A DNA stretch of 44,560 bases, from contig JBCDCC010000002.1 in assembly GCA_039182435.1 (NCBI GenBank), positions 1 through 44,560 on the forward strand, in the 5' to 3' direction. The translations under genes were made by a program, and so were the position numbers. The notes beneath the pieces are model-generated. The model searched no databases. It was not told the DNA's origin and was given only the letters and a program-made list of their open reading frames with translations. Of this stretch, positions 1-8,849 are shown in pieces. This stretch comes from JBCCKC01 sp039182435. Its GTDB lineage: Bacteria; Verrucomicrobiota; Verrucomicrobiia; Opitutales; Coraliomargaritaceae. Position 1 is the stretch's first letter. Each line of letters begins with the position of its first letter.

Positions 1-1
1 A

Positions 2-124
2 TTTACGCCCGCGATGAAGGACGGGAAACCAGTTAGAGCCAGAGTAATACAGCCGATCAGGTTAAAGAAAGGCGGCTTCGACCAGAAGAATGTATACGAG
101 GAACTCAAATGGATGCTCCTCTGA
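2..124 (+). CDS. TonB-family protein, C-terminal end only (5' part outside window)
   Basis: An open frame enters from the left edge and stops with TGA at 122-124, giving about 40 residues. It contains FTPAMKDGKPVRARVIQPI, which matches the end of TonB C-terminal domains, where a 'PA-x-x-x-G-x-PV-x-x-x-v-x-x-P' stretch forms the last beta strands that pair with outer-membrane receptors. Known TonB proteins sit in the inner membrane and transmit proton-motive force to receptors. Here the tail continues some 20 residues past the usual end. Identification rests on a single motif. The gene converges with mlaA, with only 15 nt between the stop codons. Confidence 0.55.
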   Translation, partial: FTPAMKDGKPVRARVIQPIRLKKGGFDQKNVYEELKWMLL

Positions 125-139
125 AGCAATCTTTAGAAT

Positions 140-895
140 CTACTCCGCGATCTTCGCGCGGCGGAACTGGGTGTAGCCGTTCTTGACCGAGCTGTAAGGA
201 TCGATCGCAGTGCCCTTGAGCTGCTTGTAGCCATCGAGCAGGGTCGGAGAGGCGACAAGAAACTCGGTAGTGCCGATCCCAAATTCCCATTCCCAGTCCA
301 AATCGTCGATTAAGCTAATTGGCTCACGGATCGGATCCATCGCCGCATCTCCTAAGAGGCCCACCGCATCACGCAAGTTCGACGGTCCTAAAAAAGGGAT
401 TACAATGTAGGGCCCTTCGCTCACGCCCCAGGCACCCAGAACTTGTCCAAATTCTTCGGCGGGAATTGGCTCAAACCCCTCGACATTATCCGCAGGTGTA
501 TTCACACCAAGGATACCGACCGTCGAGTTGATTGCGAAACGACCTGTCTCGACCCAAGCTCCATCGAGACGGCCTTGGAGCAGATTACTAATCCCACGTA
601 TCGGATAGCGGATATTTCTAAAAAAGTTCCGAGCACCCTTCTCGACCGGGTCGGGCGTGACCCATTGATAACCAGCCGCGACCGGATCGAGCACATTCTC
701 GTAGACGAAATCGTTAAACTTGAAAGTCACGCGGTTGATCGACTCGAGCGGATCCTTCACCACAATGCTCTCCTCGAAACCATCGTCTCCAAACAACTCC
801 TCATCGGAGATAAATTCTTCTTCAGCTTGAGCCAAAGAACCGACCAAACTCAGGGCGAAGAACCCGAGTAGTGATTTATAGCTTAATGTCTTCAT
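140..895 (-). CDS. mlaA: MlaA/VacJ family outer-membrane lipid asymmetry protein
   Basis: The 251-residue protein belongs to the MlaA (VacJ) family, which removes mislocalised phospholipids from the outer leaflet of the outer membrane and passes them to periplasmic MlaC. Family signatures are DPLESINRVTFKFND near residues 49-63 and GPYIVIPFLGPSNLRD near 163-178. An N-terminal signal peptide ends around AQA-EEE. Unlike E. coli MlaA it has no lipobox and in fact no cysteine, so it is probably not a lipoprotein. It is the last gene of mlaE-F-D-C-A; its start overlaps the end of mlaC by 20 nt. The family call is firm; the export route is inferred from the sequence. Confidence 0.9.
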   Translation of the reverse strand: MKTLSYKSLLGFFALSLVGSLAQAEEEFISDEELFGDDGFEESIVVKDPLESINRVTFKFNDFVYENVLDPVAAGYQWVTPDPVEKGARNFFRNIRYPIRGISNLLQGRLDGAWVETGRFAINSTVGILGVNTPADNVEGFEPIPAEEFGQVLGAWGVSEGPYIVIPFLGPSNLRDAVGLLGDAAMDPIREPISLIDDLDWEWEFGIGTTEFLVASPTLLDGYKQLKGTAIDPYSSVKNGYTQFRRAKIAE

Positions 896-1520
896 CAGTT
901 GTTGAGTTATTTAAAATCGCTTCGAGTTTCTCAATCAAAGCCTGCGCATCGTCTCTGCGGAAATGGTCGTTAATCTGTTGGCGGTAGTTCGACACAAAGC
1001 TCACATCCTCCGCCACGATATCAAAGATCTGCCAACCCGAGCGCATCCGGCCGAAGCGAAAGTCAACGTAAACCACCGCCTCCCCAGTTCGAATCGTCAC
1101 CGGGAGTTCAGCACGCTTGGAGTTCATCTGCACGAGCTTTCCGTAAGTGAATTGAGGGCGTTCAGCTCCATCGAGCGCTTTATAGATCGCACGCACTGCG
1201 ATCTGTTTGACTAAATCCACCGTTGTGACCTGCTGCGCCTCAGTGAGCCGCTTCCAATTCGCGCCCATCGCTCGCTTCACAATCACGCTGAGGTCGAAAC
1301 TTGCGTCCATCACGACCAGCATCTTTGCCTGCTTCTCTTCAATCGATACAGCCTCATAGGCCTCCCCATAGACGATGTCCAAGGCCTGCTCGTTCATCGA
1401 TTGCAGCGCCTCAACTGGAGAGTCTTCCGCACGACCCGCCTGCACGATAACAGTGAAGGCCAGCAAACTAGCAACGATATGGTAGAAGTTCGGCATGGGA
1501 AAGAATCTGAAATTACTCAT
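876..1520 (-). CDS. mlaC: MlaC-type periplasmic phospholipid-binding protein
   Basis: A 214-residue protein of the MlaC/Ttg2D family, which shuttles phospholipid through the periplasm between MlaA and the MlaFED complex. An N-terminal hydrophobic segment (YHIVASLLAFTVIVQAG) ending near GRA-EDS acts as the signal peptide. The middle carries family-like stretches such as LSVIVKRAMGANWKRLT and the beta strands VVYVDFRFGRMRSGWQIFDI. I chose the ATG at 1520, which lies in ATGAGTAA overlapping the mlaD stop; an internal ATG at 1496 is an alternative, and a longer frame from 1544 would overlap mlaD more. Context between mlaD and mlaA supports the assignment. Confidence 0.87.
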   Translation of the reverse strand: MSNFRFFPMPNFYHIVASLLAFTVIVQAGRAEDSPVEALQSMNEQALDIVYGEAYEAVSIEEKQAKMLVVMDASFDLSVIVKRAMGANWKRLTEAQQVTTVDLVKQIAVRAIYKALDGAERPQFTYGKLVQMNSKRAELPVTIRTGEAVVYVDFRFGRMRSGWQIFDIVAEDVSFVSNYRQQINDHFRRDDAQALIEKLEAILNNSTTDEDIKL

Positions 1521-1974
1521 CTTCCTTACTATCGATTCCACCAAGCGCGAACCGGCTGATCAAACTTTCAATATCCAAGGCAGACTCCGTATCATATATC
1601 GTTTCACCGGGCTCCAAGGTGATCCCGGAACCTCCAGGAGAGAGGCTGATGTAACGATCTCCAATTAGACCCGCAGTTTTTATCGAAGCTATTGTATCAT
1701 CATCCAGCTGCAAATATTTAGGCAGCTCAAGCGTCACCTTCGCATAAAACTGCTCGGTCAACTCCACCCGCTTGACACTGCCCACCGGCACGCCCGCGAT
1801 CTCGATACGGCTGCCAGCATTAACGCCTGTCGCACTGCTAAACTCAGCCACTAGTTCATAGCGATCATCACCAAAAAAACGCGCCCCGCCAACTTGTATC
1901 GCGAGGTAGAAGACAGCGATCAGTCCTGCCAACACAAAGAGGCCCACTATAAATTCGATTCTTCGACTCGTCAT
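1513..1974 (-). CDS. mlaD: MlaD, MCE-domain lipid-transport subunit
   Basis: A 153-residue protein with one N-terminal membrane anchor (residues 7-27) followed by a single MCE domain (about 38-118), recognised by VNAGSRIEIAGVPVGSV and the later TAGLIGDRYISLSPGG. In E. coli MlaD forms a periplasmic hexameric ring on the MlaFE transporter and holds the lipid path. The length matches short MlaD proteins, with little C-terminal extension. Its ATG overlaps the mlaF stop by 4 nt (ATGA), and mlaC overlaps its end by 8 nt, so translation of the three is probably coupled. A GGAG at about -12 is one of the few possible ribosome sites here. Confidence 0.92.
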   Translation of the reverse strand: MTSRRIEFIVGLFVLAGLIAVFYLAIQVGGARFFGDDRYELVAEFSSATGVNAGSRIEIAGVPVGSVKRVELTEQFYAKVTLELPKYLQLDDDTIASIKTAGLIGDRYISLSPGGSGITLEPGETIYDTESALDIESLISRFALGGIDSKEDE

Positions 1975-2750
1975 ACTTCTGTCTCCATCATCTTAGAGCC
2001 TTTAGCATGGCCCACATTCGCGCGTTGTAAAAACTCAATCACATCCGGCGACGCACTCATCTCCAAGGCTGCGGGCTCGCCAAAGAAGCGGATTTTGCCC
2101 CGGTCCAGCAATGCCACCGCATCGGAAATTTTGAACACTTCCGGGATGTCATGACTGACAAGCACTGCGGTAAATCCATAGTGTTCCCGATACTCGGCAA
2201 TCAGCTCAAAGACCCCGAATTTTCGCTCTGGGTCGAGCCCCGTGGTGGGCTCATCAAAAAGCACCAGATCCGGGTCGATCACCAGCGCCCGAGCAAAGGC
2301 CACCCGCTTTTGCATCCCCCCGGAGAGCTCTCCCGGATAGCGTTTCGCCGCATCCGTCAGATCGAGTTGCTCCAGCAAGTCGCGCACCTTGGTATCAATC
2401 TCAGAACGCTTCAACCCGCCGCTCTCACGTAGCGGCATCGCCACATTCTCATAGGCCGTCAGTGAATCAAAGAGTGCATTGCCCTGAAACATATAACTGA
2501 AGCGGACCCCCTCCTCAGCAGTCGCCTTACGTCGGCTCACGCCAATCGGGCGGCCGTCCAATTCGATCCGCCCTGCATCTGGCTCCACAATACCCGCGAT
2601 ACTCTTGAGTAAGACCGACTTCCCCATCCCGCTCTTGCCGATAATCGTCGTCACTTTACCTCGCTCAATCTCAAGATCGATACCATCCAAGACACGATTC
2701 TCGAAAAAGTGTCGATGCAGCCCCTGAATCTTTAGAAATGTTTCCGCCAT
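1971..2750 (-). CDS. mlaF: MlaF, ABC transporter ATPase for lipid asymmetry
   Basis: The 259-residue ABC ATPase carries Walker A GKSGMGKS (residues 38-45), the signature LSGGMQKR (about 141-148), Walker B LVLFDEPT (about 161-168) and a following switch histidine in VLVSHDI. It would energise phospholipid transport by the MlaFED complex at the inner membrane. The start lies immediately after the mlaE stop codon, and its end overlaps mlaD by 4 nt. The usual partner STAS protein MlaB is not encoded in this operon; it may be absent or elsewhere. Confidence 0.93.
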   Translation of the reverse strand: MAETFLKIQGLHRHFFENRVLDGIDLEIERGKVTTIIGKSGMGKSVLLKSIAGIVEPDAGRIELDGRPIGVSRRKATAEEGVRFSYMFQGNALFDSLTAYENVAMPLRESGGLKRSEIDTKVRDLLEQLDLTDAAKRYPGELSGGMQKRVAFARALVIDPDLVLFDEPTTGLDPERKFGVFELIAEYREHYGFTAVLVSHDIPEVFKISDAVALLDRGKIRFFGEPAALEMSASPDVIEFLQRANVGHAKGSKMMETEV

Positions 2751-3527
2751 CTAGATAAGGAACGAAGTGATCACATAATCCGCGGCCAAAACGACCACAC
2801 TTGACCAGACAACCGCCCAGGTTGCCGACTGACTGACGCCACGGACCCCGCGCGCCGAAGATTTGCGATGGGTATGAAAGCCTCGGAAGGTGCAGATCAA
2901 GATCGTCAAGAATCCGAAGGCCAGCGACTTGATAAAACCCCCGCGCACATCACTCCACTGCACACTCTCAAAAACCCCGCTCCAATAAACGCCCGAATCG
3001 AGATTCAACAAGACACAGCCAGAGACATAGCCGCCGAAGATCCCAATCAGATCAAAGAGCGCCGTGAGAATTGGAAACGCAAGTAAAGCCGCCAAGAGAC
3101 GCGGCCCGACGAGAAAGCCCTTCGGATCAATCCCCATCGTTTGCAAGGCATCGATCTGCTCATCATTTCTCTGGATTCCCAGCTCAGAAGCGAGCGCCGA
3201 GCCCGCCTGACCGACGATCATTAAAGCTGCAAGGACCGGTCCTAGCTCCCGAATCAAGGTCAACGATACCGCCGTGCCCAGCACCCCCTGAGAGCCAAAC
3301 TTGAGCAGTGTGTAGTAAAGCTGCAGGCCGAGCACCAAGCCCGTAAAAAGCCCCACGACGGCAACAATCGGCACGCAGCGGGCGCCCAATTCGTGAAGCG
3401 CCGAGATCAGCTTGCCCAATCGCCGTTTCTGCCCAGCAAACGCGAACAAAGCACCTCCGGAAAACAGAGTGATTTCTCCAAGTTCGTAGACAATAGAGAG
3501 AGCCGAGCGTCCAAGTAAGCGAATCAT
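2751..3527 (-). CDS. mlaE: MlaE permease of the lipid asymmetry ABC transporter
   Basis: A 258-residue membrane protein with five or so hydrophobic helices, typical of the MlaE/YrbE permease family. Diagnostic stretches are GLFTGLVLGLQ, the cytoplasmic coupling region ALASELGIQRNDEQIDALQTMG, and the helix GPVLAALMIVGQAGSA preceding it. The protein dimerises to form the membrane core of MlaFED. It is the first gene of the operon; the promoter should lie in the roughly 145 bp between this start and the tRNA-Gly. The hydrophobic N-terminal helix (VYELGEITLFSGGALFAFAG) supports the ATG used. Confidence 0.92.
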   Translation of the reverse strand: MIRLLGRSALSIVYELGEITLFSGGALFAFAGQKRRLGKLISALHELGARCVPIVAVVGLFTGLVLGLQLYYTLLKFGSQGVLGTAVSLTLIRELGPVLAALMIVGQAGSALASELGIQRNDEQIDALQTMGIDPKGFLVGPRLLAALLAFPILTALFDLIGIFGGYVSGCVLLNLDSGVYWSGVFESVQWSDVRGGFIKSLAFGFLTILICTFRGFHTHRKSSARGVRGVSQSATWAVVWSSVVVLAADYVITSFLI

Positions 3528-3673
3528 CTAAACAATATCAAAGAGGGGCATCCCCAATCCAGTCAGACTGACAAAAGGCAAAGGCAGCTCAAGAAAAGAA
3601 GCCGCACAATTCACAGAGTCCTCACTAAAGACATTTTTGACTCTAATTTGATCCACCGATGGCTACTGAAAAA

Positions 3674-3748
<75 letters not shown>

Positions 3749-3794
3749 GTCGGTAAGGGGCGTAAGATGTCTAGCCTCCACCCCATCGGTCAAG

Positions 3795-4211
3795 TCAGGA
3801 ATTAAAGGATCGCTCCTCGATAAAATCCTGCAAAATCAGTGCTGCCGCCCGCGAATCAATCTCCCCACTCCTGCGATCCGGCTTCTTCTTCCGCCCACGC
3901 AAGCCCTGCTCTACAGAGTGACTCGAGAGCCGCTCATCGATCCGATGCACCGGCAAGCGAAAGCGCTTCTCCAGATCCGTAATAAAGGCATCGACTTCCT
4001 GTGCTTTGAATCCGACCGAGCCATTCATATTGAGCGGATAACCCACGACCAACACGTCAACCGAGCGCGCATGGATCGCCTCCTCTATCTGCCGCAGCCG
4101 CTCCTTCTTGCTCCGAGCGGTCGCGGCCGGGAGCGGATACGCAACCCCTACCTCATTCGCAAAGGCCAGGCCAATCCGCTTCTCTCCCCAATCGATACCC
4201 AGGTAGTTCAC
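3795..4211 (-). CDS. ruvX: RuvX/YqgF-type pre-16S rRNA nuclease
   Basis: A 138-residue RNase H-fold protein of the YqgF/RuvX family. The N-terminus YLGIDWGEKRIGLAF carries the first catalytic aspartate, VLVVGYPLNMNGSVG is the conserved central strand and loop, and HRIDERLSSHSVE and later SRAAALILQDFI supply the remaining acidic residues. The family processes the 5' end of 16S rRNA in E. coli and was earlier proposed to be a Holliday-junction resolvase. The start is a GTG at 4209-4211. It lies 49 nt downstream of the mannose-1-phosphate guanylyltransferase gene on the same strand. Confidence 0.9.
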   Translation of the reverse strand: MNYLGIDWGEKRIGLAFANEVGVAYPLPAATARSKKERLRQIEEAIHARSVDVLVVGYPLNMNGSVGFKAQEVDAFITDLEKRFRLPVHRIDERLSSHSVEQGLRGRKKKPDRRSGEIDSRAAALILQDFIEERSFNS

Positions 4212-4260
4212 GATTCAAATCCGAAAGCTTAGAGCGCACCCAGCGAGAAGAAGCCGACGC

Positions 4261-5352
4261 CTAAGTCAGTCGCTTGTAGGCTTCTTTCGCCCCAATCGTT
4301 TGCACAAGCTTTTTGATCTCCTGTGCCTTATCTTTGTGGCAGACCAAGGTCGCATCTTCCGTATGCACCACGATCAAGTCATCCACCCCCAAGAGCGCAA
4401 CCAAGTGGCCATCGTCGCGAGAATATACAATGTTTCCAGAAGACTGCTCCAGCTCGGCTTCGCCTCGAATAACATTCCCCTCCATATCCGTAGGATAATG
4501 CCGCGCAATTGCCGGCCAATCACCCACGTCATCCCAGTCAAAGCCCGATTCCAACATCACGACATTCGTCGCTTTCTCGATGATCGCGTAGTCGACAGAG
4601 ATTTTCTCCAGGAGCGGGTAATGCTGTGCCAAGAGCGCATTTAGCTCATCGCCAGCGGCGAGCCCCTCATCAATCGCACTGAGTGCATGCCAAAGCGTCG
4701 GCGTGCTTTTCTCCAGCTCTGCTACAATGGATTCGACCGACCAGATGAACATGCCCGCATTCCAAAAGAAATCTCCCGAAGCTAGGTAGCTCTTCGCCGT
4801 AGCGAGGTCAGGCTTCTCCACGAATCGTTTCACATTGAGCACTTCGCGCCCGAGATAGAGCCCAAGGTTTGCTCCCTTCTGGATGTAGCCATATCCCGTC
4901 GCCGGAAAATTCGCCGTAATTCCAATTGTGACCAGCACCTGACTGGTCTCAGCCGCCGCAAAGGCGCTTTCCAAAGTCGAACGCAGCCCCGCCGCATCAT
5001 GAATCATCGCATCCGCCGGGAGCATGGCAAAAGTCGCATGCGGGTCCTCGCGCCGCACAAGAATCGTCGCCAGGCCAACTGCCGCCGCCGTGTCTCGGCC
5101 CATCGGCTCACCAATCACCTTCTCAGGATCAAGATTCGGGCAGACTTCCAGCACCGCCTCCCTCTGCTCCAAATTCGTAATCACAAAGACGTCGCGGGGA
5201 TCGACCAGCCCCTCGAGGCGATCAACCGTCTGCGCCAACATTGCTTTCTCGCCAACGATAGGCAGCAATTGCTTCGGACGAGCCGTGCGACTTTCCGGCC
5301 AGAAGCGCTCTCCGCGTCCGCCAGCCATAATCACTACAAATTTTTTTCCCAT
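4261..5352 (-). CDS. manC: Mannose-1-phosphate guanylyltransferase
   Basis: This 363-residue nucleotidyltransferase makes GDP-mannose from mannose-1-phosphate and GTP, feeding surface polysaccharide synthesis in the cytoplasm. The nucleotide-binding signature MAGGRGERFWPESR..RPKQLLP (residues 9-31) is classic, followed by GEPMGRDTAAAVGLA, FVEKPD and the ESGFDWDDVGDW substrate loop. It is the short, monofunctional type: the C-terminal cupin isomerase domain of E. coli ManC/AlgA is missing. The gene is followed at 49 nt by ruvX and preceded by the AsmA-like gene's 3' end at 89 nt. The symbol is by function, not strict orthology. Confidence 0.9.
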   Translation of the reverse strand: MGKKFVVIMAGGRGERFWPESRTARPKQLLPIVGEKAMLAQTVDRLEGLVDPRDVFVITNLEQREAVLEVCPNLDPEKVIGEPMGRDTAAAVGLATILVRREDPHATFAMLPADAMIHDAAGLRSTLESAFAAAETSQVLVTIGITANFPATGYGYIQKGANLGLYLGREVLNVKRFVEKPDLATAKSYLASGDFFWNAGMFIWSVESIVAELEKSTPTLWHALSAIDEGLAAGDELNALLAQHYPLLEKISVDYAIIEKATNVVMLESGFDWDDVGDWPAIARHYPTDMEGNVIRGEAELEQSSGNIVYSRDDGHLVALLGVDDLIVVHTEDATLVCHKDKAQEIKKLVQTIGAKEAYKRLT

Positions 5353-5441
5353 CCGTTATAAGTTTTCCCTCTGCGCGGTGAAGGCAAGGGCTTAGTTATC
5401 TACGCTAAATTGTAACAGGCTACGATCGGACGGCTTCTTGC

Positions 5442-8366
5442 CTAAAAGAAGGAGTTCAGCAGATCGATGGCGATATCGACTTCATCCACTTCCTCCTGCT
5501 TTGGCTGCTCCACTTGCGTAGGTGCCTGTGTCGTCGCCGCTCCCTCGGCTTGATTCTGCACAGTGCCCGCATGGGCCGCCTGAGTTGGTTTCTTGAAGGC
5601 AGAGCGAGCCGCCTGCCGAAGCAGTGCCGTGAGCTCCTCGGTGTTCGGCCGCGACAAGGTGCCACCAATATTCACATTACGGACCCAGCGACGGAAGCCA
5701 TCTTCGCTCGTCGTCGGCTGGAGCAACTCAAGCGTTTCAAGATACTCTGTCAGCCGACCTTTCGCGCCGAGTTCGAGGCTCATGTTCATCGGCTGATTCG
5801 CAAGATCAGTCAAACTGCTCGCCGCGACCACCCCGGTGCCATCGATCAAAAGACTATCCCCCTGAAAACTTAAGGTAGGGATCAACATGCGCTGGTCGTC
5901 GCCACGAGTCACTTTAAGATCAAAATTGTTAAAGCGGATATCTTTGAAATAAGGAATCGTGTTCGTCAGCGCAGCGATACCCGGCCGATCAAACTGCTGC
6001 CCCAAAAGACCCGCAATGCCCAAGCCTAAGGCACTCCGATTATCAATCTCAAAGGCAGTCACCACTCCTTCCCGACCATTCAAATCGAGGTCCAGGTTAG
6101 CCGCATCAAAGGCTTCTTCCAACGAGACGCCACTACCTTGCAGCTTCAGGTCTCCATTAAAAAGTCCTTGAACTGGAAACGCCTTGCCCGGAGTCGACAA
6201 GAAAGTCGCTGGATCGACCTCCTTCACCTTAAAATCGGCGACGAGCTGATACGGTTCCGCTAGAGTATCCATATATGCGACCTCCATCGAACCATTAAAG
6301 GTGCCGCCCTCAATGATCGCATTGCTCTGATCGATTTTTAGCAGCGACTCGGAGATAATCGCGTTTGAACGCAACTGCTCAATCGTCCGCCCCGTATCCA
6401 GAGTGAAGCGATCAATATCAATCGAAGCGGTGCCATCCAGCATCGCCCAAGGCGGACGCTCCGTTCGATCGGGCTCTGGCACGGTTGCAACGGGGCGCTG
6501 AACAGGCACATTCGAGCGATACTTCGTCGTTTGCGGCACCTCCTGCTCGACAGGCGAAAAAGCGAGCACGAGAAAGTCCAGATCCGCCTGATGCACCCGC
6601 TCACCGGTAAGATCGACCTTAAACTTAAGCGGATCACTCCCAGGCTGGATGCCTCCACTCACTTGCAAATCAGTTGAGGCACGCTCCGGTCTTCCCGCGA
6701 GCAAACTCGAACCGACCAACCAACTGCCAGCCTTGCCGGGTTTGGCCTGCGCGGCGATGCGGTAGTCTTTGGTCAGCGAAGGATTCGCACGCACGCGCAA
6801 GGCATTCAGAACTGCCTGCAATTGCACCGGATACTCCGCTTCCGAATCAATCGAGAGGTCGAGCAACAAAGCCCCGCTCATGATCGAAGTCATACCATCC
6901 AGCGCTGGTTGCTGAAGCAGCGGCTGTAAACTGACCTCAAGATCAAGATCGGCGTTCACACCATTCAAAGGCTGCGCTTGTCGATCCGCATCCAACTGCA
7001 ACGCACCAACCACATCGCCATTGATAAACCTTCCATACGTATCACGGGCCTCGATCCCAGCCAGCTCAAACTCGAGCTGCGGATCCGCGCCAAACTTAAG
7101 TTTCGGACGGAGCGATAGATCCAGATTTTGCACCATCGGCTGACCCGCTTCTGAAACACTCAGATTCTGCAGCTGGAGCGGGTCCTTAAAGCGCACTTCC
7201 AAAGACCCATCCGCCTCGCCAATCACACTGACATCAGCCGAGAGAGGTGCCGCCGAAACAGAAAGGCCTGCAGGCAGCCACGGACTTAACCAAGCAGACG
7301 GCAGCTGATTGAGCTGAATATCCAAGAGTTCACCAACGAAATTCTGCTCGCCGCCCAAAGTCATCTCTTTCTTCAGCAAGAGTGCGAAAGCTTCATTCGA
7401 GCCAATCGTCACGCCCACTTCAGCTGCATTCAATGTCAACACATCCCCGTCTAGACTCGCCCCGGCTTCTGCACTGAAGTTGATCATTCCAAGACCCATC
7501 AACTCGGGCGCAAGGAGCTCGGGCCGATCAAAGACGCCTTCGACCTGAGCACTCAGGACGGTCGACTTTTCCGCATCATCAATCTCCACTGTTACTTGCT
7601 TATCCGCATAGAAGAGACGTCCCCCAGAAGCATCCGCTCCAGACGCTTTGGAAAGAATTAAAAAGTCTTTGAAGCCGCCCGTCTTCTTCTGCGTAAAACT
7701 AAGCTGCAAATCAGACTCTAAACTTTTGAGGCTGCCCTGTATTGGTTCACTGAATACGGAGTTCAAATTGAAACTCAGCTCTGAGCGCTGCCCCGGGGCC
7801 ACCTGATCGGCAACAATTGAAAAAGTGTAGTTTGTCTCACGACCGTCAATCAGCTCACCAGCCAAGTTGATCGCCTCTATCTCGAGAAGCCACCCGGAGT
7901 CCCCCATCATATGAATTTGCTGCAATGAAAAAGGCTCTTCAGCGACTTCAACCGTGGAAGCACTTGATGTTGGCGCGGGTTCATAGACCTGACTCGCTAC
8001 GGCCTGCCCAGTCGATGACGGCGTCACCGACGTCGCCTCAGTCTCTGCGGGCAGCTTGACCAGAATATCCGCAGCCGAAAGGGCTCCTAGCTTAATCGTC
8101 TTATCAAAGATTGCGGCCAAGGGATCGAAGCTACTTTCCAAATCTCCCAAACTAAGACGTGTGCCGTCCTCAAGCTGCACGACAAGGCCAGAGACTTGCA
8201 GATGATCCAGGCTGACTTTGACCGAATCGACCGAACTCCCCGCCGGAAGCTGTTTCTCGACGAGCCGCTTCTGCACACCTGCATTGGTAAGATAAAAATA
8301 CGCCCCAGCCAAGATCAGGAGCACCAACAAACAGAATACGAGCAGACAGCGAAACAGAATCTTCAT
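5442..8366 (-). CDS. Large AsmA-like envelope protein
   Basis: A protein of 974 residues from the ATG at 8366 (MKILFRC), chosen because a hydrophobic anchor (LLVFCLLVLLILAGAYFYL) follows at once; an upstream in-frame start would place part of the gene within the rplS terminator. After the anchor come long repetitive beta-strand segments, and a C-terminal AsmA-like region including LKVTRGDDQRMLIPTLSF and NVNIGGTLSRPNTEELTALL. AsmA-like proteins are large periplasm-spanning proteins implicated in moving phospholipid to the outer membrane. A Pro/Ala/Thr/Gln-rich stretch precedes the last 15 residues. Role here is inferred from family and from mla genes nearby, not shown directly. Confidence 0.72.
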   Translation of the reverse strand: MKILFRCLLVFCLLVLLILAGAYFYLTNAGVQKRLVEKQLPAGSSVDSVKVSLDHLQVSGLVVQLEDGTRLSLGDLESSFDPLAAIFDKTIKLGALSAADILVKLPAETEATSVTPSSTGQAVASQVYEPAPTSSASTVEVAEEPFSLQQIHMMGDSGWLLEIEAINLAGELIDGRETNYTFSIVADQVAPGQRSELSFNLNSVFSEPIQGSLKSLESDLQLSFTQKKTGGFKDFLILSKASGADASGGRLFYADKQVTVEIDDAEKSTVLSAQVEGVFDRPELLAPELMGLGMINFSAEAGASLDGDVLTLNAAEVGVTIGSNEAFALLLKKEMTLGGEQNFVGELLDIQLNQLPSAWLSPWLPAGLSVSAAPLSADVSVIGEADGSLEVRFKDPLQLQNLSVSEAGQPMVQNLDLSLRPKLKFGADPQLEFELAGIEARDTYGRFINGDVVGALQLDADRQAQPLNGVNADLDLEVSLQPLLQQPALDGMTSIMSGALLLDLSIDSEAEYPVQLQAVLNALRVRANPSLTKDYRIAAQAKPGKAGSWLVGSSLLAGRPERASTDLQVSGGIQPGSDPLKFKVDLTGERVHQADLDFLVLAFSPVEQEVPQTTKYRSNVPVQRPVATVPEPDRTERPPWAMLDGTASIDIDRFTLDTGRTIEQLRSNAIISESLLKIDQSNAIIEGGTFNGSMEVAYMDTLAEPYQLVADFKVKEVDPATFLSTPGKAFPVQGLFNGDLKLQGSGVSLEEAFDAANLDLDLNGREGVVTAFEIDNRSALGLGIAGLLGQQFDRPGIAALTNTIPYFKDIRFNNFDLKVTRGDDQRMLIPTLSFQGDSLLIDGTGVVAASSLTDLANQPMNMSLELGAKGRLTEYLETLELLQPTTSEDGFRRWVRNVNIGGTLSRPNTEELTALLRQAARSAFKKPTQAAHAGTVQNQAEGAATTQAPTQVEQPKQEEVDEVDIAIDLLNSFF

Positions 8367-8423
8367 AACTTTACTCAACCACGATACCGGACAAAGGCCT
8401 AGCTGCAAGGTTTCGCTTCGGCA

Positions 8424-8453
8424 CAAAAAAACCGCCCAGTCTTAGGCGGTTTT
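8424..8453 (-). terminator. Rho-independent terminator after rplS
   Basis: A 9-bp perfect stem, AAAACCGCC at 8428-8436 paired with GGCGGTTTT at 8445-8453, has an 8-nt loop. On the minus strand it is followed by a run of T residues. It lies 24 nt past the rplS stop codon and should end the rpsP-trmD-rplS transcript before the AsmA-like gene. Confidence 0.88.
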
Positions 8454-8477
8454 CTGAAAGTGATGAGAATCGGCGAA

Positions 8478-8849
8478 TTACTTACGCTTTGCTTCCACCA
8501 AGCGCTTTTCCTTCACTTGGTTAGCAGCCTTACCGATACGATCACGCATGTAATACATACGTGCGCGCATGGTCACGGACTCGCGGTCCACTTCAACCTT
8601 CTCGATCGTCGGGCTGTGCACTGGGAAAACTTTCTCAACGCCCACACCGGATGCGATACGACGAACGGTGAATGTTTCACCAATACCACCACCCTTACGA
8701 GCTATGACGATACCAGCGAAAATCTGGATACGTGTCTTATCACCTTCTTTAACCTTAAGGTGCACGCGAACACCGTCTCCGACTTTGAAAGTAGAGCGGT
8801 CGTCTTTAAGTTGATCTTGAGTGAGGGATGCTAGGATTGCTTGGCTCAT
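8478..8849 (-). CDS. rplS: 50S ribosomal protein L19
   Basis: The 123-residue product is L19, located at the interface of the 30S and 50S subunits. Recognisable stretches are GDGVRVHLKVKEGDKTRIQ, the loop GIVIARKGGGIGETFTVRRI, and GVGVEKVFPVHSPTIEKVEV, followed by a basic tail ending in AKRK. Length is usual for the family. The ATG overlaps the trmD stop by 4 nt, so the two are likely translationally coupled, and a clear terminator follows. Confidence 0.97.
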   Translation of the reverse strand: MSQAILASLTQDQLKDDRSTFKVGDGVRVHLKVKEGDKTRIQIFAGIVIARKGGGIGETFTVRRIASGVGVEKVFPVHSPTIEKVEVDRESVTMRARMYYMRDRIGKAANQVKEKRLVEAKRK

